From assembly GCF_001513745.1 (NCBI RefSeq), contig NZ_CP013380.1:2108001-2172000 (forward strand): a DNA stretch of 64,000 nucleotides. Direction: 5' to 3'. This document shows positions 1 through 8,021 of this stretch, piece after piece. Both the position numbers and the translations under genes were made by a program. The first letter of the stretch is position 1, and the number at the start of each line of letters is the position of its first letter. Origin of the DNA: Burkholderia humptydooensis. GTDB lineage: Bacteria; Pseudomonadota; Gammaproteobacteria; Burkholderiales; Burkholderiaceae. A model generated the notes under the pieces. The model was not told the DNA's origin, did no database searches, and saw only the letters and a list, made by a program, of their open reading frames with translations.

Positions 1-191
1 AGTCGCTGTTGCCCGCGCCGGTGGTGACGGTCGGCGGCCAGGCGCATTCGATCTATGTCGTGCTCGCGAACGGCATGCGCCTGCAGGTGGGCGGCGTGCT
101 GCCGAACGGCTATGCGATCGTCCGCCTGAGCCGGCGCGCGATCAGCCTGCGCAACGGAGAACATCTGGTGTCGATCCCGTTCGATGTGTGA
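1..191 (+). CDS. sctD: SctD-type T3SS inner-membrane ring protein, C-terminal end (partial)
   Basis: An open frame enters from the left edge and stops at 189-191. The visible tail of about 60 residues ends in a short beta-rich segment (GMRLQVGGVLPNGYAIVRLS, then NGEHLVSIPFDV). I call it SctD mainly from position: in SPI-2 ssaD directly precedes ssaE, and the next gene here is a convincing SsaE homologue. SctD forms the outer of the two inner-membrane rings, with a periplasmic C-terminus. The fragment alone is too short to prove the family; it could be another apparatus protein. Confidence 0.55.
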   Translation, partial: SLLPAPVVTVGGQAHSIYVVLANGMRLQVGGVLPNGYAIVRLSRRAISLRNGEHLVSIPFDV

Positions 192-216
192 GACGACGAA
201 CTTTGAGGACAAGGCG

Positions 217-414
217 ATGGTGCGATTGACGCGTCTGGAAGACGAACTGGCGGCCGACACGTGCGGCGAACGGCGAGATGCGTGCCTTGCATCCCTGCGC
301 GAGCCCGTGGCCGGAGCGCACGACCGGGCGGCGACGCCGGAACTGGACGAGGCGCGCCGCGCGGCGATCGAGGTGATCGAGCGACTGTGGGCGCGCTATC
401 ACAATCGGCCGTGA
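217..414 (+). CDS. sctE2: SsaE/YscE-family needle co-chaperone
   Basis: Small acidic helical protein of 65 residues. Its opening, MVRLTRLEDEL, closely resembles the start of Salmonella SsaE as I recall it (MTTLTRLEDLL), and the end ERLWARYHN matches the SsaE end (YYRYHN). The family pairs with an SctG protein to keep the needle subunit SctF soluble in the cytoplasm. ATG 217 is preferred over ATG 184 because of the family start and a GAGGA ribosome site just upstream. The longer start would overlap the sctD stop. The likely partners, SctG and SctF, are encoded at 7.5-8.0 kb on the other strand. The symbol is provisional. Confidence 0.75.
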   Translation: MVRLTRLEDELAADTCGERRDACLASLREPVAGAHDRAATPELDEARRAAIEVIERLWARYHNRP

Positions 415-840
415 TAGTGCGCGCGACGTGACGGTCGGCCCCGCGATGCGACGGCGCGCATGCGCCGCGCATCCGGCGAGACAAAGCTCCTCCGCGTCGA
501 TCGCCCGACCGCTGGCGGCACGGAGGCTGCCGGTCGGGACGCGCCCACGTGAGGTCGTGCGCGAAGGGCGGCGCGGGCCGCTGCAACGCCCATCGCGTAT
601 CGGCAGGCTGACGAATCTCAAGGCGATGGGTTGCATCGTGCGTTTCCGGTCCGGTTCATGTCGATGCGACGCATTCTGGCGAATCGATGCGCGGCGGCTT
701 CGGAAAAACCGTCGTTTCTGTCGGAAGCGGTACGCGCTCACGTAACTGATAGAGACTGAAAAGATACAGAAGCGGAGTTGATTTGACGCAGCGACAATCG
801 AGCCGGTACTTCATGGCTTATTACGATTGCGAGGTGAACG
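415..840 (+). other. Intergenic stretch, no gene seen
   Basis: About 425 bases between the SsaE-like gene and the first effector gene. Open frames here are short, in competing frames, and show no codon pattern or family resemblance. The 3' end carries a GAGGTG ribosome site just before ATG 841, so the promoter for the effector pair is probably here. In SPI-2 this position is followed directly by sseA; here that block lies at 9-14 kb instead. Confidence 0.6.
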
Positions 841-2571
841 ATGCGTACGATCCAGTCCAACCAGCCGCCGATTCAATTGCAGGCGCAGATCGAGAGCGGT
901 GGGTTGAAGGAGATCACCCAGACGAACCAGACGGGTGAAACCACTGCGGTTTCGACGGCCAAGGGCATTACGTTGAATGCGGCGCAGCAGCTCGCGCTGA
1001 CCAACGGCCGGCTGTTCGAGGCGGGCGTCAGCATGGCGGTGCTCGATCGTCCCGGCACGGTCGGCAAGGTGTTCGACACCTATGCGGCGCGCCTGGCCGA
1101 CGTGCTGACGCCCGTGCTGACAGGCGGCGGCGCAGCCGCAAGCACGGTCCATTTCAACGGCAGCGAGAAGCCGCTCGTCGACGTGTTCAAGGACACGATG
1201 CTCACGCCGATGACGGATCCGAAGTCCGACCAGATCGGCCGCAAGACGACCGAGGGTGGCGACGGGGCAGCGTGGATCGTCGCGCAGTTGGGGACGCCGC
1301 TGATGTCGCCTTCGGGCGAGTACGCAGCCGGACAGGATTTCAAGAACCTGTTGACCAAGGTCAAGGCGGTGTGCGGTTTCGGCACGACCGTATGGCAACT
1401 GATGAACCAGCAGGACGCGACGAAACGCGCGCAGAACGAGGCCGTGCTGCGCGACGTGATGAAGCCGCTGGGCGAGGGCGTCGCGAGCCAGTTCGGCGCG
1501 CGCTTCGACGAGTTCAAGGAGGTGATGCGCACGCCGCTGTTCGATGACCCGATCAGCCGGATGCGCAGCGAACGCCAGCCGCTGGATGCGCAGGGCAAGC
1601 CGATTCCCGTCGGATATGAATCCGCGCATCTGCACGGGCTAGGTTTCGGCAATGTGGCGGTCACCGCCGCGGACGGCGATCGGCAGAAGGAGCTGGATCA
1701 ACTGCTGGGCGCGAAGCCCAACGCGGCGGGTACCAAGGTCTACGCCAACATCAATGGTGCGGCCCGTGACGGCGCGCCGATCGAACCCGGTGCGAGCGGC
1801 TTGCCGGAGCGGCCTTTCATGATGGCGTCCGACGAGCTTCAGCTTGCGCTCGACAGCCCGCTGATGAATTCGTACCAGAACCTGCTGTTCAGCACCCAGG
1901 GCGGCGCCGACCAGACCTTCCACGAAGCGTTGGGCAGCCATGCGTTCCCCCACGGCACCGGCGTCAACCGCTGGCAGCCCACCGGCACCTTCGCGGTCGA
2001 ATCCAACTTGCGCGGCTTGCCGTCCGCCGGCGCGCAGTCGGGCGGCACCTGCGACGCGCTACTGGCGCTCAATACGCTGAGCGACGGGCCGCTCTATGAC
2101 CGCTTCGACATCGTCGAGCCCGCGACGCTCGGCATCGCTGCGTTCATGAACTTCGGCGGCTATCACACGTTCGCGGAAACAGTTCCGGTCGGCATGGCGA
2201 TGGCGAACGGCGCCGACGAATTCAATCCCTCGTCCGGCACCGCTTTCCGGTCGACCGAACGGCTCGTGGAAAACGTGGCCCGGCAGCCCGCGTTGCAGCA
2301 GGCGATCGAGACGCCCGGCAATCCACTGACGCTGGACACGCTGCGCGCCGATTTCTTCGGCCCGGTCGGCACCGATCTCCAGCACGAGAACCTGTATCAG
2401 CGCGTCGCCGGCATGGCGGCGAACTATACAAACGCGACCGGGGACGTCCTGGCGATCCACGATGCGTACGAGCAGAATCACGGCGCGCTGTGCAATGCGC
2501 ATCCGGAGCTGCGGCAGATCGGCACGGTCGGCATCCAGACGTCGCGGGTCGATCCCAATCGTCTGGCGTGA
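841..2571 (+). CDS. Candidate T3SS effector of unknown family (576 aa)
   Basis: Soluble protein of 576 residues without signal peptide or membrane segment. The polar Ser/Thr/Gln-rich first 45 residues would suit a type III export signal. The distinctive part is residues 400-456: Cys404 in GGTCDALL, then His442 in FMNFGGYHTFAE, which could be a Cys-His active site (inference only). It sits between sctE2 and the ExoY-like gene on the same strand, with a GAGGTG ribosome site before ATG 841. I considered the Cif/CHBP deamidases and found no matching motif. A distant link to the LirA/MavJ effector group is possible but I cannot show it. Confidence 0.6.
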   Translation: MRTIQSNQPPIQLQAQIESGGLKEITQTNQTGETTAVSTAKGITLNAAQQLALTNGRLFEAGVSMAVLDRPGTVGKVFDTYAARLADVLTPVLTGGGAAASTVHFNGSEKPLVDVFKDTMLTPMTDPKSDQIGRKTTEGGDGAAWIVAQLGTPLMSPSGEYAAGQDFKNLLTKVKAVCGFGTTVWQLMNQQDATKRAQNEAVLRDVMKPLGEGVASQFGARFDEFKEVMRTPLFDDPISRMRSERQPLDAQGKPIPVGYESAHLHGLGFGNVAVTAADGDRQKELDQLLGAKPNAAGTKVYANINGAARDGAPIEPGASGLPERPFMMASDELQLALDSPLMNSYQNLLFSTQGGADQTFHEALGSHAFPHGTGVNRWQPTGTFAVESNLRGLPSAGAQSGGTCDALLALNTLSDGPLYDRFDIVEPATLGIAAFMNFGGYHTFAETVPVGMAMANGADEFNPSSGTAFRSTERLVENVARQPALQQAIETPGNPLTLDTLRADFFGPVGTDLQHENLYQRVAGMAANYTNATGDVLAIHDAYEQNHGALCNAHPELRQIGTVGIQTSRVDPNRLA

Positions 2572-2691
2572 CGTGCGCGTTTGCCGGCGCGCCGGGCGGC
2601 GCCGCGTTCGAATCGGCTTGCCGTTCACGTTGCGCCGTCCGGCCTCGACACACGAGTTTCATCCCCATCACGCATCGGAAGGAGCGCACAC

Positions 2692-3900
2692 ATGAGAGAA
2701 GTGTCCATGCAGGTCGGCGGGTTGCATCGCCCCGCCGTGGACGGAACCCCGACTGTCGACGCGCGTACCGCGCCGCAGGGTGTGCAGGTTGATCAGGCGT
2801 CGCGGCTGCAAGCCATGGTCGAGCGGGTGAAGAGCGAGACGGGTATCGTTCCGTCGCATCTGATCAAACTGCAGCAATCCGCCCAGGAACACCGATGCCT
2901 GATCGGCATCCGTCCCGTCGAACCGATCGCAACGAGCCTCATTGAAAGCGGTCATCCGACCAAGGGTTTTCACATCAAGGGCAAGAGCGCGAACTGGGGG
3001 CCGCAGGCCGCGTTCATTTGTGTCGACCAGCGGTGGAGCAAACTCGAAAACAACGCCGAGCGGGTCAAGAAATTCAACGGGCAAGTCGAAAGCTGCCTGC
3101 GCGACCAATATGCGAAGAAGGTTCCGCTCGCCGTATCGGGCGCGCGCCTCGATGAACTGCTAGGCATGGGGATGATCGACCGGATCAAGTACGACGCGCA
3201 GCGCAATCCGATCGCGTTCGAAGCCCGGGCGCCGAGCGGGAAGATCTATGCGTTCGAGGCGAAGCCGCACGCCACCGGCGATGGGATGCGCTACGCAATC
3301 ACGCATGAGGGACGACCGATCGAGGTGCTGGCGCCGCCGAAGCCCGACGCCAAGCCGCTGACGGCCGACTACGACTTGCTCGTGATCGCGCCGCGGGTGG
3401 AGGATCTCGGGCCGCAGGACAACGTTCCCGTGCCGGATGTCGCGCATGCGGTTTTCAAGGCGCGCGTGGATCGATACGCCAACCCGGTTCCTGAACCGCT
3501 TCGAGCCGCCTATGATGATCCGGCGGCTTTCTACGCAAAGGAGGACAAGGAGATCGGCAATGCGTCACCGAGAATTCGCGCGATGATTCCGATCCTCAAT
3601 CAGGCGCTGGTCGGCGACGGCGAGCCGGTGATCCATCACAATGCCGACGCGGCCAGCCCCGCGGCGGACCCGACGGCCAACTATCCCGCGACGTTCGCAC
3701 TGCCGGAGCCGATCGGCCGCTTCGATGAAATCTGCATCGTGCACGATGCGGCCGAACTGGCGGAACTGATTGCCGCCGCCAAGACGCAGGGCTTCCACGT
3801 TCCCCTCAATCCGCTGTGGGAACCGGAAGTGACCAGCGTGCGCAGAGAAGCCTTTACCCAGGCGCGCGAGAGGGTGATGTCGAACCTCCTCGGCAACTGA
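2692..3900 (+). CDS. exoY: ExoY/edema-factor-type nucleotidyl cyclase effector
   Basis: 402 residues matching the anthrax edema factor / Pseudomonas ExoY catalytic domain along most of its length. Block 1 (residues 71-118) has IGIRPVEPIATSLIESGHPT, KGFHIKGKSANWGPQ and ICVDQRWSKL; K91 and K96/K98 correspond to the ATP-binding lysines. Block 2 (224-235, TADYDLLVIAPR) supplies the two metal-binding aspartates D226 and D228. Block 3 (314-335) has the catalytic-region histidines H315/H316 and ANYPATF. The usual Asn six residues after the His is Ser322 here. ATG 2692 follows a strong GGAAGGAG site. ExoY makes cyclic nucleotides inside host cells after T3SS delivery and needs a host activator. Substrate and activator here are unknown. 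Confidence 0.93.
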   Translation: MREVSMQVGGLHRPAVDGTPTVDARTAPQGVQVDQASRLQAMVERVKSETGIVPSHLIKLQQSAQEHRCLIGIRPVEPIATSLIESGHPTKGFHIKGKSANWGPQAAFICVDQRWSKLENNAERVKKFNGQVESCLRDQYAKKVPLAVSGARLDELLGMGMIDRIKYDAQRNPIAFEARAPSGKIYAFEAKPHATGDGMRYAITHEGRPIEVLAPPKPDAKPLTADYDLLVIAPRVEDLGPQDNVPVPDVAHAVFKARVDRYANPVPEPLRAAYDDPAAFYAKEDKEIGNASPRIRAMIPILNQALVGDGEPVIHHNADAASPAADPTANYPATFALPEPIGRFDEICIVHDAAELAELIAAAKTQGFHVPLNPLWEPEVTSVRREAFTQARERVMSNLLGN

Positions 3901-3915
3901 GCCATTGTCGAGCGG

Positions 3916-3952
3916 GGCGCCCGGCATCTGCGTGCATGGGGCGCCGGGCGCC
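3916..3952. terminator. GC-rich hairpin between convergent genes
   Basis: GGCGCCCGGC (3916-3925) and its exact complement GCCGGGCGCC (3943-3952) form a 10-bp stem with a 17-base loop. It lies in the 137-base gap where the exoY-like gene and sctW converge. There is no clear T-run, so a bidirectional terminator is inferred from position. Confidence 0.5.
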
Positions 3953-4037
3953 TTGCAGGCCAAACCCACGCGGGGCCCCATCGCGCAACAGGTATTCGAA
4001 GTTCGGTCAGTCCTGCGTGAGCCCCGCCGTGTCCATC

Positions 4038-5144
4038 TCACCCCTGCGCATCGCTCAACGCCTCCAGATGTTCACCGAACGCATCGAGGATCGTTGTGCG
4101 CTGATCGGCGTCGTCGAAGCAGTCGTCCGGCAGCAGCTTCACCAGTTCCATCATGCCTTTCGCGTGGCGATACCGCAGCGTGGCGTCGGGCATCATCCGC
4201 CGTGTCTGCGCATCGAGCCACGCGGCGCTGAGCCAGCTTTGCTCGACGATCTCGAGTAGCGCGGCGATCAGCGCATCGCCGTCGACGTCCGCTGCCCGCA
4301 GGCTGTCCGCGCAGCGCCCGCAATGGTCCTCGATGCCGAGGAATTGCAGGATCCGCTTCAGGTCGGTGATCACGGCAGCCAGCCGCACGTCCATCGCGGG
4401 ACCTTCGGACGACAGCTCGAACGCGAGCGCGCGGATCAGCGTCTTGAGCTTGCGGCGCCGGTCGGGCAGCCGGCGAAACTCGTCGAACCATTGCGTCAGG
4501 CGGCGCTCGCGCGCGGTGGCCCGCTGGTAGATCTGACGCAATTGCGCGAGCCCCGCCTGGCCTGCGCGGCCGAACTCCAGATGCGCAAACAACTGCAACG
4601 TCCATTCGTCGCCGCTCAGCACGGCGGCAAGCTGCGCCTCGGCGCGTCGGCGGCGCGCGCCCGACAGCTTGCCTTCCTCCAGCATCGCGCCGAGCAGCAG
4701 CGCCATTTCACCGTCGTTCATGCCGGCCGCGCGCATGGCGTCGCCGACGTCCTCGAGTTCATCGATTCCCGGCATGCGCCGCCGCAGATCGTCGAGTTGC
4801 GCGGCCGAAACAGCGCCGATCTGCCGGATCAACTGCTGCAGCATCCCGCGCGTGCGCGGCCGGTCGGTCGAGCCGCCGGCCTGCGCGCGGCGCGTTTCGC
4901 GCAGCCGTGTGCCGACCACGAAGCCGATGTCCTCGAGCGTCTCGGCGAAGGACTCGGCGGACACGCCGGCAAGCTCGGGCGGCATGGTGTCGAAATCGTG
5001 CGGCAAGTCGGCGAGCGCCTCCTGGGCCAGATCGAGCGCGGAGCCGGCCGGGACGATTTCCCGCGCGATCGGCGTGGCGGACGGGCCGGCCGGCGTGACG
5101 GAGGGAGCGGGCCGGCCGGCCGCGGGGTCAATGCGGTTCATCAT
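4038..5144 (-). CDS. sctW: SctW gatekeeper (SsaL/InvE/YopN-TyeA class)
   Basis: 368 residues, close to Salmonella SsaL in length. The N-terminal third is disordered and Pro/Ala-rich. The rest is helical, with the pattern of the HrpJ/InvE domain (FAETLEDIGFVVGTRLRETR at 66-85) and a C-terminal TyeA-like part ending YRHAKGMMELVKLLPDDCFD. Gatekeepers sit at the cytoplasmic face of the injectisome and hold back effectors until the translocon is placed. It is the last gene of the reverse apparatus operon, and its start overlaps the sctL 3' end by 17 bases. A second ATG at 5141 is equally possible. Confidence 0.85.
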   Translation of the reverse strand: MMNRIDPAAGRPAPSVTPAGPSATPIAREIVPAGSALDLAQEALADLPHDFDTMPPELAGVSAESFAETLEDIGFVVGTRLRETRRAQAGGSTDRPRTRGMLQQLIRQIGAVSAAQLDDLRRRMPGIDELEDVGDAMRAAGMNDGEMALLLGAMLEEGKLSGARRRRAEAQLAAVLSGDEWTLQLFAHLEFGRAGQAGLAQLRQIYQRATARERRLTQWFDEFRRLPDRRRKLKTLIRALAFELSSEGPAMDVRLAAVITDLKRILQFLGIEDHCGRCADSLRAADVDGDALIAALLEIVEQSWLSAAWLDAQTRRMMPDATLRYRHAKGMMELVKLLPDDCFDDADQRTTILDAFGEHLEALSDAQG

Positions 5145-5817
5145 GGTTCGTGGGCGTCGGTGCGATGGCAGTTGAAGGGGAGGGCAGCAGGCGGGACAGC
5201 AGCAGATCGAGATGTCGACCGGGATCGAAGTGGACGATCGCGTACGGCGATGCGAGGCGAGCCTCGTGGGCGCTCAGCGCCGCATCGACTTCCACGCGCA
5301 CGCGCGGCGCGTCCTCCAATGCGACGCGAATGCGTTCTGCGCTTGCCGCGCCGACCTGCAGCACGAGCGGCGCTGCGCCGTGGTCGGCTGCAATGCAGGC
5401 CCGCACCTGCGCCAGCAGCAGCTCGACGGTGTCGCGGTCGCGCAGATAGGGCTCCACGACGCTAGCGACCAGGACCCGCAGCCGGTCGTCGAGATGCATT
5501 GCGATCCGGGCTTCGAGGTCGGCCTCGTCGACCAGCCATTGGACCGTCTCGCCGATCAGGTCCTCGCGCGCGCGCGCCAGCTCGGCGGCGGCATCCGCCA
5601 GCCCTTGTCGATGGGCGTCCTCGCGGAGCTGGCGTGCGTCGCGTTCGGCGTCGGCAAGCGCGGCGCGCGCCTCGTCGAGCATGCGCGCGGCGTGCGCCTG
5701 CGCGCGCTCGACGATCGATGCCGCGTCGACATAAGCGGCCAGCGCCGCGGCAGGGATGAGTGACCCCGCGGGTGCGGGACCCGGAAGGTAGGTGATGGAG
5801 ACGGGGAAACCGGTCAT
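5128..5817 (-). CDS. sctL: SctL stator of the T3SS ATPase (SsaK/FliH-like)
   Basis: 229 residues from ATG 5817, near the size of SsaK. After a short lead there is a long charged Ala/Glu/Arg helix (roughly residues 40-95, RAQAHAARMLDEARAALADA) typical of FliH/HrpE proteins. A C-terminal V1-ATPase-E-like domain ends in the conserved-looking HFDPGRHLDLLLSRLL. SctL dimers tether the export ATPase SctN to the sorting platform. The longer frame back to 5967 is rejected because ATG 5817 overlaps the sctK stop as ATGA, the coupling used through this operon. Confidence 0.85.
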   Translation of the reverse strand: MTGFPVSITYLPGPAPAGSLIPAAALAAYVDAASIVERAQAHAARMLDEARAALADAERDARQLREDAHRQGLADAAAELARAREDLIGETVQWLVDEADLEARIAMHLDDRLRVLVASVVEPYLRDRDTVELLLAQVRACIAADHGAAPLVLQVGAASAERIRVALEDAPRVRVEVDAALSAHEARLASPYAIVHFDPGRHLDLLLSRLLPSPSTAIAPTPTNHDEPH

Positions 5818-6422
5818 AGCAGGCGTCCCATCCTGACCAGCCAATCGGATGCCCGGCCTTGTTGGTTGTCGATCGGTGCGGCAGGCCACGGTGGCGATGA
5901 CGGCAGCGGTGGCAGCACGGTACTCAGCAGTCGCGTGGCGAGGCATACGGCGGCGTCCGTGCGCCACCAGCGCGCGCCGGCATCGCGCAGCGCGTCGACG
6001 AGCCGGTCGGGCGCGAGGTCCGGCCCGCGAACGGGCCGATCACGGCACAGCGCGAGGAGCTGCGCGCAGCCTTGCTCGCCGAGTTGCGCCGCAAGCAGGG
6101 TCCGATACGGCTGGGCGAGCAGGTAGTCGGGGCGTCCGTGCGCGAGCAGGCCGAGCGCGACCACCAGCATATCGAGCCGTGGCTCAAGCGCAATCAGGGC
6201 CGCTTGGGACGCATCGAGCCGGGCCGGCAACGCCGCTCGCGGAAAACCGCGTCGCGCGACGATCAGTCGATCGATTGACGCGTGGCAGGCGGGATAAGCG
6301 TAGCCTTCCCGCCAGGCGTCGAGATCCAGTGCCGGCCACCAGTCGGGATGCATGTTGGCGCCGGGCCGCCACGCGAGCGCATGCAGGCGCGACACGGCCG
6401 GCGCAATCGCACCGATCGTCAT
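5814..6422 (-). CDS. sctK: SctK sorting-platform adaptor
   Basis: 202 residues, Trp/Leu/Ala-rich, no signal or membrane segment. Sequence conservation in this family is low. The call rests on size, on HALAWRPGANMHPDWWP near the start (an N-terminal pattern I associate with YscK/MxiK/STM1410-type proteins), and on its place between sctJ and sctL, where STM1410 lies in SPI-2. SctK links the SctQ pods to the inner ring. It overlaps sctJ upstream and sctL downstream by four bases each. Confidence 0.78.
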   Translation of the reverse strand: MTIGAIAPAVSRLHALAWRPGANMHPDWWPALDLDAWREGYAYPACHASIDRLIVARRGFPRAALPARLDASQAALIALEPRLDMLVVALGLLAHGRPDYLLAQPYRTLLAAQLGEQGCAQLLALCRDRPVRGPDLAPDRLVDALRDAGARWWRTDAAVCLATRLLSTVLPPLPSSPPWPAAPIDNQQGRASDWLVRMGRLL

Positions 6423-7162
6423 GAGGATACGCCTCCTCGCAGCCGCATGCGTCGATACCAGCCGTAGCCGGCGCCCGCGAGCGCGGCGCAGACGGCCAGC
6501 GCGGCCAGCACGCCGGCCACGCGCAGCCGCGCCTCCTCGAAGCGCCCGACGACGCCCGATGCAGCGGCGCTGGGCTGCGCGTAGCGATAATCGGCCGCCT
6601 GCACGACGACGCTGACCCGCTCGGGGCTCAAATTCGGTACGCCGCTGACGACCAGACTGCGGATCTCCGGCACGCGCGCGGCGAAGTTGTACTCCGGGCT
6701 GTACTTGACGAAAACCGCGGCGGAAGGCGGCTCGGGATCGCGCCGGTCCTGCGCCGCGCCTTCGGCGACCGAGACCTGCGCGTTGATGACGCCGTCCATC
6801 GCGCGCAGCATCTTCTCGAGCTGCTGCTCCTTGAGGAACTGGATCTTCGCCTGCTCCTGCGCGGGCGACGTCACGAGCTGGCCGGACGGGAACATTTCCT
6901 CCATGGTCGCGAGCTTGCGCGCGGGCAGGCCGTTCTGCCGCAGCAGCTCAACCGCGTTGACGAATTGACCGGGCTCGACTCGGATCGTCACGTTGCCGTC
7001 CTTGATCACTTTCTTGTCCGCATCGATGTGGCGCAGCATCAGCAATGCGAGCATCTGGTTCGCCTCCGCCTCCGGCAGATTGCTGTACAGCTCCGTCTTG
7101 CAGCCGGCCAGCGCGCACGCGAGCAGGCCGACGCCGAGCCAGTGCGTCCTGCGTGCGCTCAT
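6419..7162 (-). CDS. sctJ: SctJ inner-ring lipoprotein
   Basis: 247 residues. The N-terminus is a lipoprotein signal with the lipobox LAGC at about residues 18-21. LPEAEANQMLALLM (about 29-42) and QFVNAVELLRQNGLP are near-identical to SsaJ as I recall it, and the YscJ/FliF ring domain follows. A C-terminal membrane span (VLAALAVCAALAGAGYGWY) is followed by basic residues. SctJ forms the inner of the two inner-membrane rings. The frame extends to 7630, but ATG 7162 gives the lipoprotein signal and overlaps the sctI stop. Confidence 0.95.
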   Translation of the reverse strand: MSARRTHWLGVGLLACALAGCKTELYSNLPEAEANQMLALLMLRHIDADKKVIKDGNVTIRVEPGQFVNAVELLRQNGLPARKLATMEEMFPSGQLVTSPAQEQAKIQFLKEQQLEKMLRAMDGVINAQVSVAEGAAQDRRDPEPPSAAVFVKYSPEYNFAARVPEIRSLVVSGVPNLSPERVSVVVQAADYRYAQPSAAASGVVGRFEEARLRVAGVLAALAVCAALAGAGYGWYRRMRLRGGVSS

Positions 7163-7497
7163 TGCATGTTCACCAGCTTGTTGACGCCCTGCGAGACCGC
7201 GCCGGCCGTCTTGGCCATGAGGTCGACCTCGACGATCGAGCGCAGCATGGTCGATTGCGTCGCGAGCATCTCGAGCGGACTCGCGAGCATCGCCCCGGTG
7301 TCGCGCGCCGGCGCGAGCGCGCGGTCCACTTGCTGCGACACCTGCTGGAAGCGGTCGACGGCCTGTTGCTCGGGCGTTTGCGCATTCTGCCCGAACAGCG
7401 CGCGCGTGAAGGCGTTGATCTCGTCGGTGCCGGCGGGTTGTACGGTGGTCTGGGATTGCAGGGCCTGGACGGCGGATTGGGTAGCGCTGACTTCCAT
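7159..7497 (-). CDS. sctI: SctI inner-rod protein (SsaI-like)
   Basis: 112 residues from ATG 7497. It has the usual rod layout: a polar N-terminus (EINAFTRALFGQ) and an amphipathic C-terminal helix ending AKTAGAVSQGVNKLVNMQ, which parallels the SsaI end (ISGAASQALNKLDN). It forms the rod joining the needle to the export gate and anchors the needle base. ATG 7497 is chosen because it shares a base with the preceding stop (TGATG) and fits family length better than ATG 7518. Confidence 0.88.
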   Translation of the reverse strand: MEVSATQSAVQALQSQTTVQPAGTDEINAFTRALFGQNAQTPEQQAVDRFQQVSQQVDRALAPARDTGAMLASPLEMLATQSTMLRSIVEVDLMAKTAGAVSQGVNKLVNMQ

Positions 7498-7796
7498 CAG
7501 AATTCCTTTGAATGGCAAGGTCGAGAAGTGCCGCGCGGGGCGGCGGGTGGTGCGAGCAGAGGGGCGAGCAACCGCGCGTGCTGCGCGCCTGCGCGTTCAA
7601 GTAGCCGCGCGGCCGACTCGCTTCGACCAAGTCCGATCAGCATCACGGCTTCGAGCGCGAGCCGATCGTGCGCATCGGGGATCAACGCGGACAGCGCCGC
7701 GTGGATCGCCCAGGCCTCGCGATGCAGCCCGTGATTGACGGCGGCGAGCCCGGCCTCGACGATCAGGCGGCGTGCGGCAGCGGACAGCGGAGTCAT
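7497..7796 (-). CDS. sctG: SctG needle chaperone (SsaH/YscG-type)
   Basis: 99 residues, helical with a TPR-like rhythm (EAGLAAVNHGLHREAWAIHA, then EAVMLIGLGRSESAARLLE). In SPI-2 the gene between needle and rod is ssaH, and this one sits exactly there, overlapping both. YscG/PscG proteins wrap the C-terminal helix of the needle monomer together with an SctE2/YscE partner. That partner is encoded at 217-414, so the pair is complete but split between operons. The identification relies on size, helicity and position. Confidence 0.72.
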   Translation of the reverse strand: MTPLSAAARRLIVEAGLAAVNHGLHREAWAIHAALSALIPDAHDRLALEAVMLIGLGRSESAARLLERAGAQHARLLAPLLAPPAAPRGTSRPCHSKEF

Positions 7797-8008
7797 ATCT
7801 TCTGGATGATGCCGGACAGCATGTCCTTGACCGCTTTGAGCACGGCGCTCTGATAGCCGACGAACACCGAGTACTGCTGAATCGCGAACTGGGCCTGCAG
7901 CATGCTGGCCGGGTTGTTGAGATCCGACGCAGACATCTTCGATTCGACGTCGTTGCCGACCTTGTCCACGAGCTGGGACAGTTGTTGATTGACCGCTTCG
8001 ATATCCAT
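7793..8008 (-). CDS. sctF: SctF needle subunit (SsaG-type)
   Basis: 71 residues, the same length as Salmonella SsaG. From memory the C-terminal half is strongly alike (DLNNPASMLQAQFAIQQYS here, then KDMLSGIIQKI, versus KDMLSGIIAKI in SsaG). The N-terminus MDIEAVNQQLSQL also fits. This small helical hairpin polymerises into the extracellular needle. It is the first structural gene after the AraC regulator, 13 bases downstream of it. It is the single best evidence that this is an SPI-2-class machine rather than Inv/Mxi- or Hrp-class. Confidence 0.96.
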   Translation of the reverse strand: MDIEAVNQQLSQLVDKVGNDVESKMSASDLNNPASMLQAQFAIQQYSVFVGYQSAVLKAVKDMLSGIIQKI

Positions 8009-8021
8009 GATGCGCAGAAGG

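Noticed and set aside
841..2571. Cif/CHBP cell-cycle-inhibiting deamidase
   Set aside because: CHBP is about half this size, and its Cys-His-Gln motif environment is not visible here.
7497..7796. Simple TPR chaperone unrelated to T3SS
   Set aside because: Its overlap with both needle and rod genes and its SsaH position make a needle chaperone much more likely.
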